A stretch of 64,000 nucleotides of DNA, taken from Paenibacillus alkaliterrae (GTDB lineage: Bacteria; Bacillota; Bacilli; Paenibacillales; Paenibacillaceae). The position numbers and the translations under genes were made by a program. The stretch is from the NCBI RefSeq assembly GCF_021532375.1, contig NZ_JAKGAP010000023.1, positions 1 through 64,000 of the forward strand, given 5' to 3'. The stretch's first letter is position 1, and the number at the start of each line of letters is the position of its first letter. Positions 32,788 through 42,310 of the stretch are shown here, piece after piece. The notes beneath the pieces were generated by a model, which worked only from the letters and a program-made list of their open reading frames with translations, searched no databases and had not been told where the DNA came from.

Positions 32788-35151
32788 TCATTCCCCTCCT
32801 TTCTGCATGACATAGCCTGCTGCCGGTACGGAAACACCTTCAATATTCACAGACGCCCCGCTGTAGTTGACAATTACCTTCGTTCCATTCGCATAAGTCG
32901 TTCTGTAAACTTTATTGCCTAGCTGCTCGTGGTCAGCGATAGCTTGATTCGAGATCGCTTTATAGATTTGATTCAGTTCGTCGTATTGCGAAGCGATATC
33001 ATCCAGCCATGTTGTATACTCCGAGCTCCACAATCGGTCTTCCATCGTTCTTTGAAGCTTTGTTGTTGGCTCATACGTTAATTCCAAACTTGGCAATGCG
33101 CCATATTCGACCATTCGAAGCTTCTCGTTTTGAGCATCGTTACGAAGATTAATCTCGCTGGCTGTATATGGAACTAATCCGCGAACAGCGATTTGATAAA
33201 AAGGAATCGTCTCGTCATTGTAAATAAAATGGCTTGAATCAAGCGGCACCTGATTGATACCGTCTACATGACCAAGCATGTACCCAAAACCGTAGTCGAC
33301 GGATGCTCTGCCAATCGTTTCGCGTACCGCATCGGCAGCCTTCGCCCAAGCGGATGCCGTTTCTTGACGCGTAGTCGGCGACTTCTCATCGAGATCCGAA
33401 TACAGCGTATCGCCCCAATAAGCCAAATGTATGCCGGATATGCCAAGCTTCGCATAATCGTCCAGCTCTTTATTCAGATGCTTGCCGATCACGCGCTCCG
33501 GCTTCATCCAATAATACAAGCGACTATCATCGTTCCACCTGCTGCCGATGAAATAATCGCTGCTTTTCGCCACCTCGCGGTCCATACCGCGAATGGCATC
33601 CTTGCTTTTCTTCATGCCGTCGCTTTCCGAGAACGCGCGCGCATAATTCGCTTCCAAATAAAGCGTCACGCCCTTGTCCTTCGCATATGCGGCAAGCTCC
33701 TTAAGCTCTTTGGCTCCGCCAAGCTTCTTCTCTACCGGGAAATGATCAGGCTGATCGCCATACAATCCGTCTTCCGACCATCCCGAGAAGGTGAATTCGA
33801 GGTCAGCTATTCCTCTCTCCTGGAAAGCATCAATAATTATGCGTGCTTGATCAAAGGTCGTCATCGACAGGTACGTTTTCCCCAGCACTTCATCACGCGT
33901 AATGCCGCCTAGCAGCTTTACCTTCATTGGAGCGGTCGTTTGTTCGACCGGCTTAACGCCTTGCTCTGTTTTCAAATAGCTATTATAAGCCTGAGCCATA
34001 CCCACATAATCGGCTTGCTCATCTTGCAAGAGCACGTAGCGTATTTGTCGGTCCCCTTTAATCCAATCTCCCTGGAAAAACGGAATTTCACCCGATGTGC
34101 CGATAAAGATGACATCGTCCCAACGGTACATAAACTCTGAAGAGGTACGATAATAAGGAATGGCCCGAATACCCGATGGTGTTCCGTTAATTTTCGTATC
34201 GTATTGTCCTTTGGTTACAATGCCTAGCGACCCAATGCCATTGCGGTAATTACCGAATACCGGCAGTGCAATTTTCTCCTTAGGCGCGAGGCGCTGTCTC
34301 CACACGGCATCCATATTCTCATGCGACTCTGCAACGTATGCAGGATCCGTACCGTAGATTCGTTCCGAATATCCGGAGAAAAACTGCGGATGATTTTCTC
34401 GATACGTCATCAGAGCTCCTGAGCCGTCTGGAAGGAAAATGGAACCTTCCTCCTTCTCAGCAGCTGCGTTCCAGAAGGGGAGCGGCTCGATGCTGACGAA
34501 CTTCGCTTTTCCTTTTTCCTTGATCGAGTCTCCAGGAACCGTCACCTCGAAGCCGTCATCAAGCAAACGGTAAACGAGAGCCAACTCGAGCTTTTCCTTT
34601 ACGAACTTGAAGGTTACCTTCGCTCCGTCATCGACTGCTTCAATGGAAAGCTTGTTTTCCTTCTCCTTCGTCAAATAGGTTTGAACAGTATCGGAGCCCT
34701 CCGTATATTTCACATGCACGGCTGCGTCCATAAATTTTTTGTTATTCGGCATCGTCGTTCTAGGCAATTGCGGAGTTCCCAGCCATTCTGCCTTCGTCTT
34801 CTTATCAACGAGTCGAATATTTCCCGTTTTCTCGTCTATATACATCACGTATCCGTCATTTTCAGCGATCTGCTTGACGGCAGATACCGGATATAATTTC
34901 ACTTCAACCGCCGCTCCTGCATCCACCGCTTCAGGAGCGGCCGTCTCCTGAGCCGCCTCGCCTTCCGGAGCAGCCTCTGTCGCTTGCTCCGTATCAGCAA
35001 CCGTGCCAGTATCGGTCGTTTCCGCCGTACCGTCTCCCGTTTCCTGCTCGGCAAGCACTACATTATCGACTTCCGCGGCCCCGAAGTGAGGGTATATGCT
35101 GACAACGAGCAATATCACCGCCAGCATTAGCCATTTTCGTTGTTTCCTCAT
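32788..35151 (-). CDS. DUF5696 secreted protein, glycosidase-like
   Basis: 787 residues. An N-terminal signal peptide or anchor (WLMLAVILLVVSIYPHFGAA) precedes an acidic Thr/Glu/Ala linker (about 30-75), then a beta-rich domain (about 85-380) and a barrel-like domain (about 390-700). The latter contains patterns usual in TIM-barrel glycosidases: DLEFTFSGWSEDGLYGDQPD, KDKGVTLYLEANYA, GISGIHLAYWGD and VDYGFGYMLGHVDG, with acidic residues at strand ends. A C-terminal sandwich (NKVYRTTYANGTKVIVNYSG) follows. DUF5696 has no established function known to me; an exported glycosidase role is inference. ATG at 35151 (AGGTG site) is preferred over GTG at 35160. Confidence 0.75.
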   Translation of the reverse strand: MRKQRKWLMLAVILLVVSIYPHFGAAEVDNVVLAEQETGDGTAETTDTGTVADTEQATEAAPEGEAAQETAAPEAVDAGAAVEVKLYPVSAVKQIAENDGYVMYIDEKTGNIRLVDKKTKAEWLGTPQLPRTTMPNNKKFMDAAVHVKYTEGSDTVQTYLTKEKENKLSIEAVDDGAKVTFKFVKEKLELALVYRLLDDGFEVTVPGDSIKEKGKAKFVSIEPLPFWNAAAEKEEGSIFLPDGSGALMTYRENHPQFFSGYSERIYGTDPAYVAESHENMDAVWRQRLAPKEKIALPVFGNYRNGIGSLGIVTKGQYDTKINGTPSGIRAIPYYRTSSEFMYRWDDVIFIGTSGEIPFFQGDWIKGDRQIRYVLLQDEQADYVGMAQAYNSYLKTEQGVKPVEQTTAPMKVKLLGGITRDEVLGKTYLSMTTFDQARIIIDAFQERGIADLEFTFSGWSEDGLYGDQPDHFPVEKKLGGAKELKELAAYAKDKGVTLYLEANYARAFSESDGMKKSKDAIRGMDREVAKSSDYFIGSRWNDDSRLYYWMKPERVIGKHLNKELDDYAKLGISGIHLAYWGDTLYSDLDEKSPTTRQETASAWAKAADAVRETIGRASVDYGFGYMLGHVDGINQVPLDSSHFIYNDETIPFYQIAVRGLVPYTASEINLRNDAQNEKLRMVEYGALPSLELTYEPTTKLQRTMEDRLWSSEYTTWLDDIASQYDELNQIYKAISNQAIADHEQLGNKVYRTTYANGTKVIVNYSGASVNIEGVSVPAAGYVMQKGGE

Positions 35152-35160
35152 CTCGTTCAC

Positions 35161-35778
35161 CTACCTTCGGAAGTTTACTTCTTTGAACATATCTACAATG
35201 AAATTAATAAGCTGATTCATTAATCCAAACATCAGGATGCCGATAAACCAAATGATCAATATGCCGGCAATGCTTAACAGCGTAATCCAGACCACTTTGA
35301 TTAGTTCAAAATCATGCACGATTTTTACTTTTAGCAACAGAAGCCATGCCACCCAGTAAATGGTGACGTTAACCAGAAAACCGAAAATGGAGCCTTCATC
35401 GAGCGCCAGTATATTCGTAAGAAGCGTAATCGGGATAATAAATACAGCGTACGGTACGAACGCGAACGCACTGCCGACAAACACCTCTTTAAATTTCCCT
35501 TCGCCCTCGAGAATCGTGCTGACTCCCCAATTGGATATCGTCCAAGTCAGCCACGGAACGATGATCCAAATAAACTCGTGCACGAAGGAAATTTCATACG
35601 GCTCTCTCGTCTCGAATGCGTAGCCTGTAATCAAAATCGCTATCATTCTCGCGATGTACGCACACGCTACGACAAACAAAGCCTGACTCCACTTGATGCG
35701 GTTCTGCTCTTGAATGTCATTGTAAAAATCAATCGGGTGCACGAGCACCTGCCGCATCATTCTAAACGTTGCGATCAT
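35161..35778 (-). CDS. YIP1-family membrane protein
   Basis: 205 residues with five predicted helices and the Yip1 domain layout (start MRQVLVHPIDFYNDIQEQNR, then helices). Bacterial Yip1 proteins are uncharacterised; some accompany exported or secreted factors. GGAGG lies 8 bases before ATG at 35778, inside the NHL gene end, giving a 17-base overlap. Its tight packing between an NHL protein and a DUF5696 protein suggests a membrane complex with them. Confidence 0.8.
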   Translation of the reverse strand: MIATFRMMRQVLVHPIDFYNDIQEQNRIKWSQALFVVACAYIARMIAILITGYAFETREPYEISFVHEFIWIIVPWLTWTISNWGVSTILEGEGKFKEVFVGSAFAFVPYAVFIIPITLLTNILALDEGSIFGFLVNVTIYWVAWLLLLKVKIVHDFELIKVVWITLLSIAGILIIWFIGILMFGLMNQLINFIVDMFKEVNFRR

Positions 35779-37261
35779 GGGGCACACCTCCCTTTATCAG
35801 GCCCGCTCTAACTATGCTGCGGTCCGCCAATTTCGCAGACACTCTTCTCCAAAGAAAAGGCATCAGGTAACGCAAGATGACGATAAGCGTAATGACCGCG
35901 AGGCATATCCAAGCAAAATGCTCGCGAATATATTCTTTCCGGTACTCCTTGAATGCGTTCGAATAATCCTCGCGCGAGCTTGCCAGTTCAAAATAATCCA
36001 TCGCGCCCTTGTAATTTTCAGCCTTGTAAAGCGATTTCCCGATGGCGAGGTATGCCAGGTCAAAGTTTGCGTTTAAATGCAGCACTTCGTTCCACATGCC
36101 CTCGGCCTCTTTGTACCGCCCCTCAACGAACAAACTGGAAGCATCATGGACGATATCTGCAAATGGCGTCGTACGGAACAAGTCGATGCGATTGCGTCCT
36201 TTGTCAACGACGAACACGGTGCCGTCCTGTGACTGCGCAAGGCTCGACGGCGTTACGAACAAACCGTTCTGATCGCCAAGACCACCGAATACAAACAGGA
36301 AATTACCAAGCTTGTCGTATTGATATACTTTGCTCGATTGCAAATCCAGCGCCGTTATAACGCCATCTTTATCTACCGCAATATCAAGAAACGACGGCAC
36401 CTCGAATGGACCTGCATCAAAACGGCCTCCGTATCTGCGATCACCATTATTGAGCGTATCGACGCCTACCGGCGACAGCCGCTTTAATTGATTCGTTTCC
36501 GTTCCAAGCGTTGACGTATAAATAAATCCTTCATCGTCCTGCACCGCATTCGAGAATTCGAGCGGCCTGACGACGGACAGCTTCGCCTTTTGTTCATCCG
36601 TGGCGATGAGCTTAATGAATAATCTGCTCCAGCTGAAGCCGACATGATTCGCTCCGTAAAACCCCTTAAATTGTCCGTTCGGATCAATTTGAATGAGTCC
36701 CTGCGTATTTCCGTCACTTACGACAAACATGTAGTTTCTTTTATCTACCAGCAATTTCGAAGGCGAATACGAGAAGGTAGCGCCAAGCAACGGATTATCC
36801 GGCTTACCGAATTGTTTCGTGAATTTGCCTTCCTTATCATAAATCGCAATTCGTTGGTTTTTCGTATCCGCGACAAAGATGGTACCGTCCGGCTTTACGA
36901 AAACCCCTTTAGGCTCGTTCAGTTTTCCGTCGCCCTCTTCATCGCCGATAATGTTCAACACCTCGCGGTTCGCGTTCAATTGAACGACTCGGCTATTACC
37001 GGTATCGACAATATAGATCGTCCCGTCATCAGCTAGAAAAATATCCTCAGGCGCATTAAAAGGACCTGATGATAAATTGTAGCCGTCGATCGAGTTCTCA
37101 TACATATAGCCGTTGATAGAATGAACATCCGCGCCCAGCTTATTCCTCGTATACCCCTCGTAAGGAGAGGAAGCGAACGTTTGGGCCGGTAAAGCCATAA
37201 CCAGAGTCAGTAGAGCGATAGCCGTACTGACAACGAATCGGAATTTCGAAACCTGCTTCAT
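35762..37261 (-). CDS. Exported NHL-repeat protein with TPR and C-terminal membrane anchor
   Basis: 499 residues: signal peptide (cleavage after QTFA, near 30), then an NHL beta-propeller (about 55-370) with repeats such as PEDIFLADDGTIYIVDTGNSR and PKGVFVKPDGTIFVADTKNQ (each only part of a blade). A TPR-like helical pair follows (YKEAEGMWNEVLHLNANFDLA, then YKGAMDYFELAS) and one transmembrane helix near 455-478. The propeller would sit outside the membrane, anchored at the C-terminus. NHL propellers bind proteins or glycans; a sensor or scaffold role is inference. GGAGGG lies 8 bases upstream of ATG. Confidence 0.82.
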   Translation of the reverse strand: MKQVSKFRFVVSTAIALLTLVMALPAQTFASSPYEGYTRNKLGADVHSINGYMYENSIDGYNLSSGPFNAPEDIFLADDGTIYIVDTGNSRVVQLNANREVLNIIGDEEGDGKLNEPKGVFVKPDGTIFVADTKNQRIAIYDKEGKFTKQFGKPDNPLLGATFSYSPSKLLVDKRNYMFVVSDGNTQGLIQIDPNGQFKGFYGANHVGFSWSRLFIKLIATDEQKAKLSVVRPLEFSNAVQDDEGFIYTSTLGTETNQLKRLSPVGVDTLNNGDRRYGGRFDAGPFEVPSFLDIAVDKDGVITALDLQSSKVYQYDKLGNFLFVFGGLGDQNGLFVTPSSLAQSQDGTVFVVDKGRNRIDLFRTTPFADIVHDASSLFVEGRYKEAEGMWNEVLHLNANFDLAYLAIGKSLYKAENYKGAMDYFELASSREDYSNAFKEYRKEYIREHFAWICLAVITLIVILRYLMPFLWRRVSAKLADRSIVRAGLIKGGVPHDRNV

Positions 37262-37274
37262 CCCGGTTGCCCTC

Positions 37275-38138
37275 CTACTCTTTCAGACCTGAATGCGCCA
37301 TCGTTTGCAGCACAAGGCGCTGCGTTACAATAAAGACGATGATCGTCGGCACAATCATCAATAAGCTGGCGGCGGCTAGCGTGCCGACACGAGCGACGAC
37401 GCCATATCCCCCGCTAAGCGTCTGAATAGCCAGCGGCAAAGATTTCATATCCTGATCGGTCGTATACACCATTGCCGGATAGGGATCGTTCCAAGCGGAA
37501 ATGAAGCTGAATAAAGCGAATGTCGCGATAGCCGGCTTCAGCATCGGGATGACAACGATCCAGAACACCTTCCATTCGGAGGCACCGTCCATTCGCGCCG
37601 CCTCAAGCAGCGCATCCGGAATTTGACGCAGAAACTGCGTCATCAGGAACATCCCTACCGGTGCTGCCAAATATGGCAAAATCATAGCCCAATACGTATT
37701 AATGAGGCCGATTTTGCTGATGAGCAAATATTGCGGAATTTGAACAACCATCGGCGAGAACATAATGGCAAGCACGACCATGTTGAAAATCGCACTGCGG
37801 AAGGGCATGTTGTGCTTGGCAAGCGGATAGGCTGCCATTGCCGACACGATGATTCCGAAGCCCACGATACATGAGCTAATAAGAAAACTGTTAAAAATAA
37901 AACGTGAAAACGGAACACTTGTCGTTCCCGTTATAAGCAATAAATCGCGAAAGTTAATCAACGTTGGATTGTTCACGAAAAATCGCGGCGGAAACAGGAA
38001 CAGCTCACTAGTCGGTTTAAAGGCGGTTGACACCATATAAACTAAAGGAGCCAGCATCAAAAGACCGAACAACGTTAGAAAAAGATAGAGAAAAAAACCT
38101 CCCCAATCTACTTTCCTGCCTTTCACTGCACCAGTCAT
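37275..38138 (-). CDS. CUT1 ABC sugar permease, MalG type (array)
   Basis: 287 residues with six helices and EAA loop LEAARMDGASEWKVFWIVVIPML. It ends QTMAHSGLKE, as usual for MalG proteins. It pairs with the MalF-type permease encoded 6 bases upstream and is followed 13 bases later by the NHL gene. AAAGGA provides the ribosome site. Confidence 0.92.
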   Translation of the reverse strand: MTGAVKGRKVDWGGFFLYLFLTLFGLLMLAPLVYMVSTAFKPTSELFLFPPRFFVNNPTLINFRDLLLITGTTSVPFSRFIFNSFLISSCIVGFGIIVSAMAAYPLAKHNMPFRSAIFNMVVLAIMFSPMVVQIPQYLLISKIGLINTYWAMILPYLAAPVGMFLMTQFLRQIPDALLEAARMDGASEWKVFWIVVIPMLKPAIATFALFSFISAWNDPYPAMVYTTDQDMKSLPLAIQTLSGGYGVVARVGTLAAASLLMIVPTIIVFIVTQRLVLQTMAHSGLKE

Positions 38139-38144
38139 ATCGGT

Positions 38145-39110
38145 TCAGTCCTTTCCCAGCCATTTGAATATGAAACGGTTAAGTCCGATCATCATGACGA
38201 ACAGTACGACGGCGATCGCCGCAGCATAACCCATCTCAAATTTGATAAAGGCGTAATCGAATAAATGGGTCAAAATCGTATGGCCTGCGTAAAGCGGACT
38301 CGGCAAACCGACAAGCTGCACGCTTATGTCAAACACGGTCAACGAGCTGACAACCTGGAGCACCGCTCCAAATAGCAATTGCGGCTTAACGGATGGAACC
38401 GTTATATAGATGAGCTGCTGCCATCTGTATTTGATTCCGTCGATTTCTCCTGCTTCGTACAAATCTCTCGGAACGTTCTGCAGACCCGCTAGAAAGGCGA
38501 GGAAGCCTACGCCCATTGACATCCAAAGCGATACGATAATGATGACCGGAACAATCGAATTAATATTTTGCAAAAATAAATAAGGCTCATCAATAATGCC
38601 TAGCTGCATCGCAAAATAATTGAGCAGCCCTTTGCGGTCTCCCGCGAACAAATAGAGCCATACGACGGACATCGCCGTTGCGCTCGTGATCGATGGCGTG
38701 TAATAACATAGCGTATAAAAAAAACGGTATTTCTGCGGAATTTGGCTAATCAGCCATGCAAGCAGAAAAGCCATAGCATACCCGACCGGACCCGTGATGA
38801 AGGCGAACTTCAACGTAATTCCAATCGCCTTAAGGAAAATATCGTCATCGACGAACAAGAGCCTATAGTTGGATAGTCCGATAAATTTCGGAGCTTCCAA
38901 TATGTTGTAATACGTAAAGCTTAGAACGACAGAAGTAACGACCGGTACAATCGTAAACAAGGTAAACAAGATAAGAAAAGGGGCGAGAAACAGGTATGAG
39001 ACCCTGTTCCTCTTCATTTCCTGCCACAGCAACGATAATTTACCCTGTTTTTGGAGGCGCTCCGTTGCGGGTATAGTTATGGCTGCCGCCGGGTCTGTAT
39101 TCATTTTCAC
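38145..39110 (-). CDS. CUT1 ABC sugar permease, MalF type (array)
   Basis: 321 residues with an extra ~30-residue cytoplasmic N-terminus before the first helix (YLFLAPFLILFTLFTIVPVV). EAA loop: YEAGEIDGIKYRWQQLIYITVP. The start GTG at 39110 is chosen because GGAGG lies 9 bases upstream; it overlaps the stop of the fused binding-protein gene (GTGA, 39107-39110). ATG at 39104 would be 15 bases away. Confidence 0.92.
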   Translation of the reverse strand: MKMNTDPAAAITIPATERLQKQGKLSLLWQEMKRNRVSYLFLAPFLILFTLFTIVPVVTSVVLSFTYYNILEAPKFIGLSNYRLLFVDDDIFLKAIGITLKFAFITGPVGYAMAFLLAWLISQIPQKYRFFYTLCYYTPSITSATAMSVVWLYLFAGDRKGLLNYFAMQLGIIDEPYLFLQNINSIVPVIIIVSLWMSMGVGFLAFLAGLQNVPRDLYEAGEIDGIKYRWQQLIYITVPSVKPQLLFGAVLQVVSSLTVFDISVQLVGLPSPLYAGHTILTHLFDYAFIKFEMGYAAAIAVVLFVMMIGLNRFIFKWLGKD

Positions 39111-42109
39111 GGACTGTCGCCTCCTTTTGAAGCTTGCTGCTCGGTTGACTCGTCATTCAAACCGAATTCCTCGCGTTTTTTGCGTAATTCCTTATCGATT
39201 TCCTTGACGCCTTCCTCTATCGCTTCACGCGGTATTTTACCGTTCAATACGATTTGATTCCAAATATTAGCGATGTGCCTTGTCGTATAGTAACCCCCAA
39301 TAACGACCTCACGCTCTTTAAACCATTCCCACTGCTGGAGAATGGCATCAATATCGGAAGACTGCCAAGGCATCCGCTTCAGCGCTTCGATATTCGCCGT
39401 ATTCCAACGTGCTTCAACGCCTAACAGCGCTTCAAGCTCGGAACCGAATCTTTCCTGCGTATCGGCACTCGTCCACCATTTCAAAAACGCCCATGATTGT
39501 TCCTTCATATCTGTGTCTTTGAAAATCATGCCCGTTTGTGCCAAACCGCCTGTTGAGCGGTTTATTTGACCGTCCTCTTGTTCGATACCAGGCATTGGCT
39601 TCATTCCCCACCAGCCTGTCAGCTCCGGCGCTGCCGTCGAGAGCAATACGTATGTGGAGTAATCCGCAACACCGATCGGCATTTCACCGGAACGGAAACG
39701 GTTATAGAAATCCGCTTGCTTCGAAATCTTAAAGTTTGTGAATAATCCCGTCCACAGCTTGAACGCTTCCATCGCTTCCGGGGAATCGAGGTTTGAGTAC
39801 TTACCGTCCTCACGATAGAACTCGCTGTTCTGTTGGAATAGGAATGGCGCAAACTCATTAATGGCTACAGCCGGGTTGTTCGGAGCATGCGGATAGAAGA
39901 AGTCCATTCCGTTCTGCTGCAGAGTCGGAATCAAATCCATCACTTCTTGCCAAGTATCCGGCATCTGCTCTTCCGTCATGCCTAGCTGCTGCATAATGTC
40001 TTTGCGGTAAAACAGCATGTTAAAGTTTTGGTTTTCAGGCAAAGCGAAGCTTCCTCCGTCGTACTTGTATGGAATGAGTGCGCCTGGTCTGAAGCGTTCC
40101 GCTACTTCCTTGTAGTCGCTGAACTCCTCCAAATTGACAAGTCCATTACGGACCGCGTAGTCAATCGGAATTTCTCCCTCAACGCCCAGCGCCACATCCG
40201 GCGCAAGCCCGGCTGTGCTGGCAAGCAGAAGCACTTGCATTTGCTGAGCCGGAACAACGTTAACATTGACTTTTATCCCGGTTTCGGTCGTGAAGTCCTC
40301 ATCAATCATTTGTTTGATGATGTCGACCCAATCACGCCCCCGAGCTATCCATACGTCGAGAACCTTCTCGTCCTCATAGACGTTTCCGATGCCGCCGTAA
40401 TTTTTCGTAAAGGAGCTTGTAAAGTCATACAGCATCGTGCCCGATCTTGCCAACCATCCCGCACTCGCCTCAGGCCATTCGGTTTCCGGCGATTTGATAA
40501 TGAGATAATCAAGCAATAAACTCTGTTTGCTGAGACCATTCACCCATGTGCCGAGTGAAGCCTGCAAATCGTTAAATTGCGGCATTCGTCCCGGAATAGA
40601 AATGGTGTCATCCGACAAGCTGAGCAGCACGTCGCGCGCTTCGTAAAGGGTGCTCACTTCCGAGCTTCCTTGCTGGACGCCGAGCGCATACAGGCCTTGG
40701 ATAGTGTCATCCAAGCTTTTTGCCATTAATTTAAGACGCGGCACTAGATTATTAATATTTTGCTCCAGGCGCCAGTCTCCGTTCGGATCCGGATTTGTGC
40801 CCGTCACTTGAATGACTTCCCGGCCAAGCAATGACATTTTGCGAGTCGTATCGGTAATGGTTTCAAGCATCCGTCCGAGAGCCCCTACCTGCACTTCCAT
40901 GCGGATTACATGCTTGCCTTTCTCTAAATAGTAGAGATATGGCTCATTAGCCCCGTTACTGCTGCTGCCGAATTTTGAAATTTGAAATTCAGCTTTATAA
41001 GGGAAAGATATTTCGTTCATTTCTTTGAAAGGAAGCTTTCCATCGATCGTTACTTTTCTTTGCGTAGGCATTCCATTGAGGAACCATTGGCCGTAACGGG
41101 CTCCCAATTCATACAAGCCGCTTTCCGGCACTTCCACTTCCCACTCTGCCCATTGGCCGCCAGTCCGCCAGCTAGCGCCGCCGAACGTATTGAGCACGAT
41201 TGAATCCTTCTTGAAAGGTTCGGTTGCCGGCTCGCGATCCTCGATACGTTTCAGCGTAGGATCGGATCTCAGACTCGATAGTTCAGCCTGTACCTTGATG
41301 AGCTGGCCTTTTACCTTCTTGTAGCCTTTTTGCTCGTAGGTGCTTAGCACTTCCGCGTAGTTTGGCACATGAACTGGTGAATAAATATCAATTTCTCCTA
41401 TAGCTGCCGGCTCACGAACCGCTTGAATACGCAGCGTATGCTTGCCCTTCGTTAAATGAAAGCGAAACGGTTCGTAAACTTTACCTTCCGCATCGCGGAA
41501 TTCTCGATATTGCCAACCCGTTGTTTCTTCCCTGCGCGGATTGAATTCATTTCCTTGATTGTCGAACCAAGGCTCTCCCGCTTCCTTCCACATTCTTTGG
41601 AATTCCAGCTTCTTCGCCTGGTAGAACGGATACGCTCCGTCAATTTGCACGCTTCGTACGATAGATGAGCGTTTACCCTCCATCGCATAATAGCTCATGC
41701 CCATTTGATAGTAACCGTCCTGCGGCACTTCAAAGATGTACTCCGCCCAGCTGTCCTCATCGATAAGCGCTAATGACTCACCGCTTTTATTCCCCAGCCC
41801 TGCTTCCTTACGGGTACCTGTCTCACTGATTGCCGTGTAATCCACGGACGACAGCGTGAGGCTGAAGTCCTCCGTGTCGGCAGCGCCTTGCTCATTCCAA
41901 CTGTCTACATACTTATAGAAAGAAGGCTCCAGCTTGCTGCCGGCGTCTTCCCCTTCCAAAATCGACGATTGATCAATTCCCGTATCTAGCGAAACTCCAG
42001 CCATAGCAGCATCGTTATAACCTCTTGAATTGTTCCACCACAATAAGAAGCAGATCAATGCGGCAATTACAACCAATGTCACTTTATACTTTCTCAGCCA
42101 ACGAATCAC
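39107..42109 (-). CDS. Membrane-anchored solute-binding protein fused to two CBM-like domains
   Basis: About 1000 residues, more than twice the usual binding-protein length. The N-terminus is a transmembrane anchor (TLVVIAALICFLLWW) without a lipobox. Two related beta-sandwich domains follow, at roughly 80-245 and 320-450; both contain a WAEYIFEVP/WAEWEVEVP strand, a VQIDG/VTIDG strand, and a LTKGKHTLRI/LEKGKHVIRM strand, the pattern of CBM6/35-like modules. A helical linker leads to an SBP_bac_1 domain (about 570-990). GTG at 42109 has AAGGGGGTG 7 bases upstream, while earlier ATGs (42130, 42154) have none. It probably concentrates a polymeric or bound glycan near the permeases. Confidence 0.85.
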   Translation of the reverse strand: MIRWLRKYKVTLVVIAALICFLLWWNNSRGYNDAAMAGVSLDTGIDQSSILEGEDAGSKLEPSFYKYVDSWNEQGAADTEDFSLTLSSVDYTAISETGTRKEAGLGNKSGESLALIDEDSWAEYIFEVPQDGYYQMGMSYYAMEGKRSSIVRSVQIDGAYPFYQAKKLEFQRMWKEAGEPWFDNQGNEFNPRREETTGWQYREFRDAEGKVYEPFRFHLTKGKHTLRIQAVREPAAIGEIDIYSPVHVPNYAEVLSTYEQKGYKKVKGQLIKVQAELSSLRSDPTLKRIEDREPATEPFKKDSIVLNTFGGASWRTGGQWAEWEVEVPESGLYELGARYGQWFLNGMPTQRKVTIDGKLPFKEMNEISFPYKAEFQISKFGSSSNGANEPYLYYLEKGKHVIRMEVQVGALGRMLETITDTTRKMSLLGREVIQVTGTNPDPNGDWRLEQNINNLVPRLKLMAKSLDDTIQGLYALGVQQGSSEVSTLYEARDVLLSLSDDTISIPGRMPQFNDLQASLGTWVNGLSKQSLLLDYLIIKSPETEWPEASAGWLARSGTMLYDFTSSFTKNYGGIGNVYEDEKVLDVWIARGRDWVDIIKQMIDEDFTTETGIKVNVNVVPAQQMQVLLLASTAGLAPDVALGVEGEIPIDYAVRNGLVNLEEFSDYKEVAERFRPGALIPYKYDGGSFALPENQNFNMLFYRKDIMQQLGMTEEQMPDTWQEVMDLIPTLQQNGMDFFYPHAPNNPAVAINEFAPFLFQQNSEFYREDGKYSNLDSPEAMEAFKLWTGLFTNFKISKQADFYNRFRSGEMPIGVADYSTYVLLSTAAPELTGWWGMKPMPGIEQEDGQINRSTGGLAQTGMIFKDTDMKEQSWAFLKWWTSADTQERFGSELEALLGVEARWNTANIEALKRMPWQSSDIDAILQQWEWFKEREVVIGGYYTTRHIANIWNQIVLNGKIPREAIEEGVKEIDKELRKKREEFGLNDESTEQQASKGGDSP

Positions 42110-42186
42110 CAAGGAGCACCCCCTTGCCATACTAGCGTAAACGGCTGACGTCATTCTCAGGCTGACGCAGCTTGCGTTTCGCGAAG

Positions 42187-42231
42187 AAATATATGAAAAT
42201 ATGAGGCTTTACCTCATATTTTCATATATTT
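42187..42231 (-). repeat. Long AT-rich perfect hairpin between the two binding-protein genes
   Basis: Arms of 20 bases (AAATATATGAAAATATGAGG and its exact complement) around a CTTTA loop. Together with the terminator-like hairpin at 42267 it can stabilise the upstream binding-protein mRNA and limit readthrough into the nine-gene array. Confidence 0.75.
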
Positions 42232-42266
42232 TGAGATAAGTGTTTCATTCCTGATCTTATAAAAGA

Positions 42267-42300
42267 TCCGAATCATCCTTTTCTGGAAGGATGATCCGGA
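42267..42300 (-). terminator. Attenuator after the first binding-protein gene of the array
   Basis: On the minus strand TCCGGATCATCC pairs with GGATGATTCGGA (one mismatch), followed by TCTTTTAT. It lies 10 bases past the stop codon. Partial termination would give excess binding protein over membrane components. Confidence 0.65.
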
Positions 42301-42310
42301 AGAGAAAGAA

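Noticed and set aside
33268..33912. 214-codon plus-strand open frame
   Set aside because: Antisense shadow of the DUF5696 gene, no ribosome site, no domain pattern.
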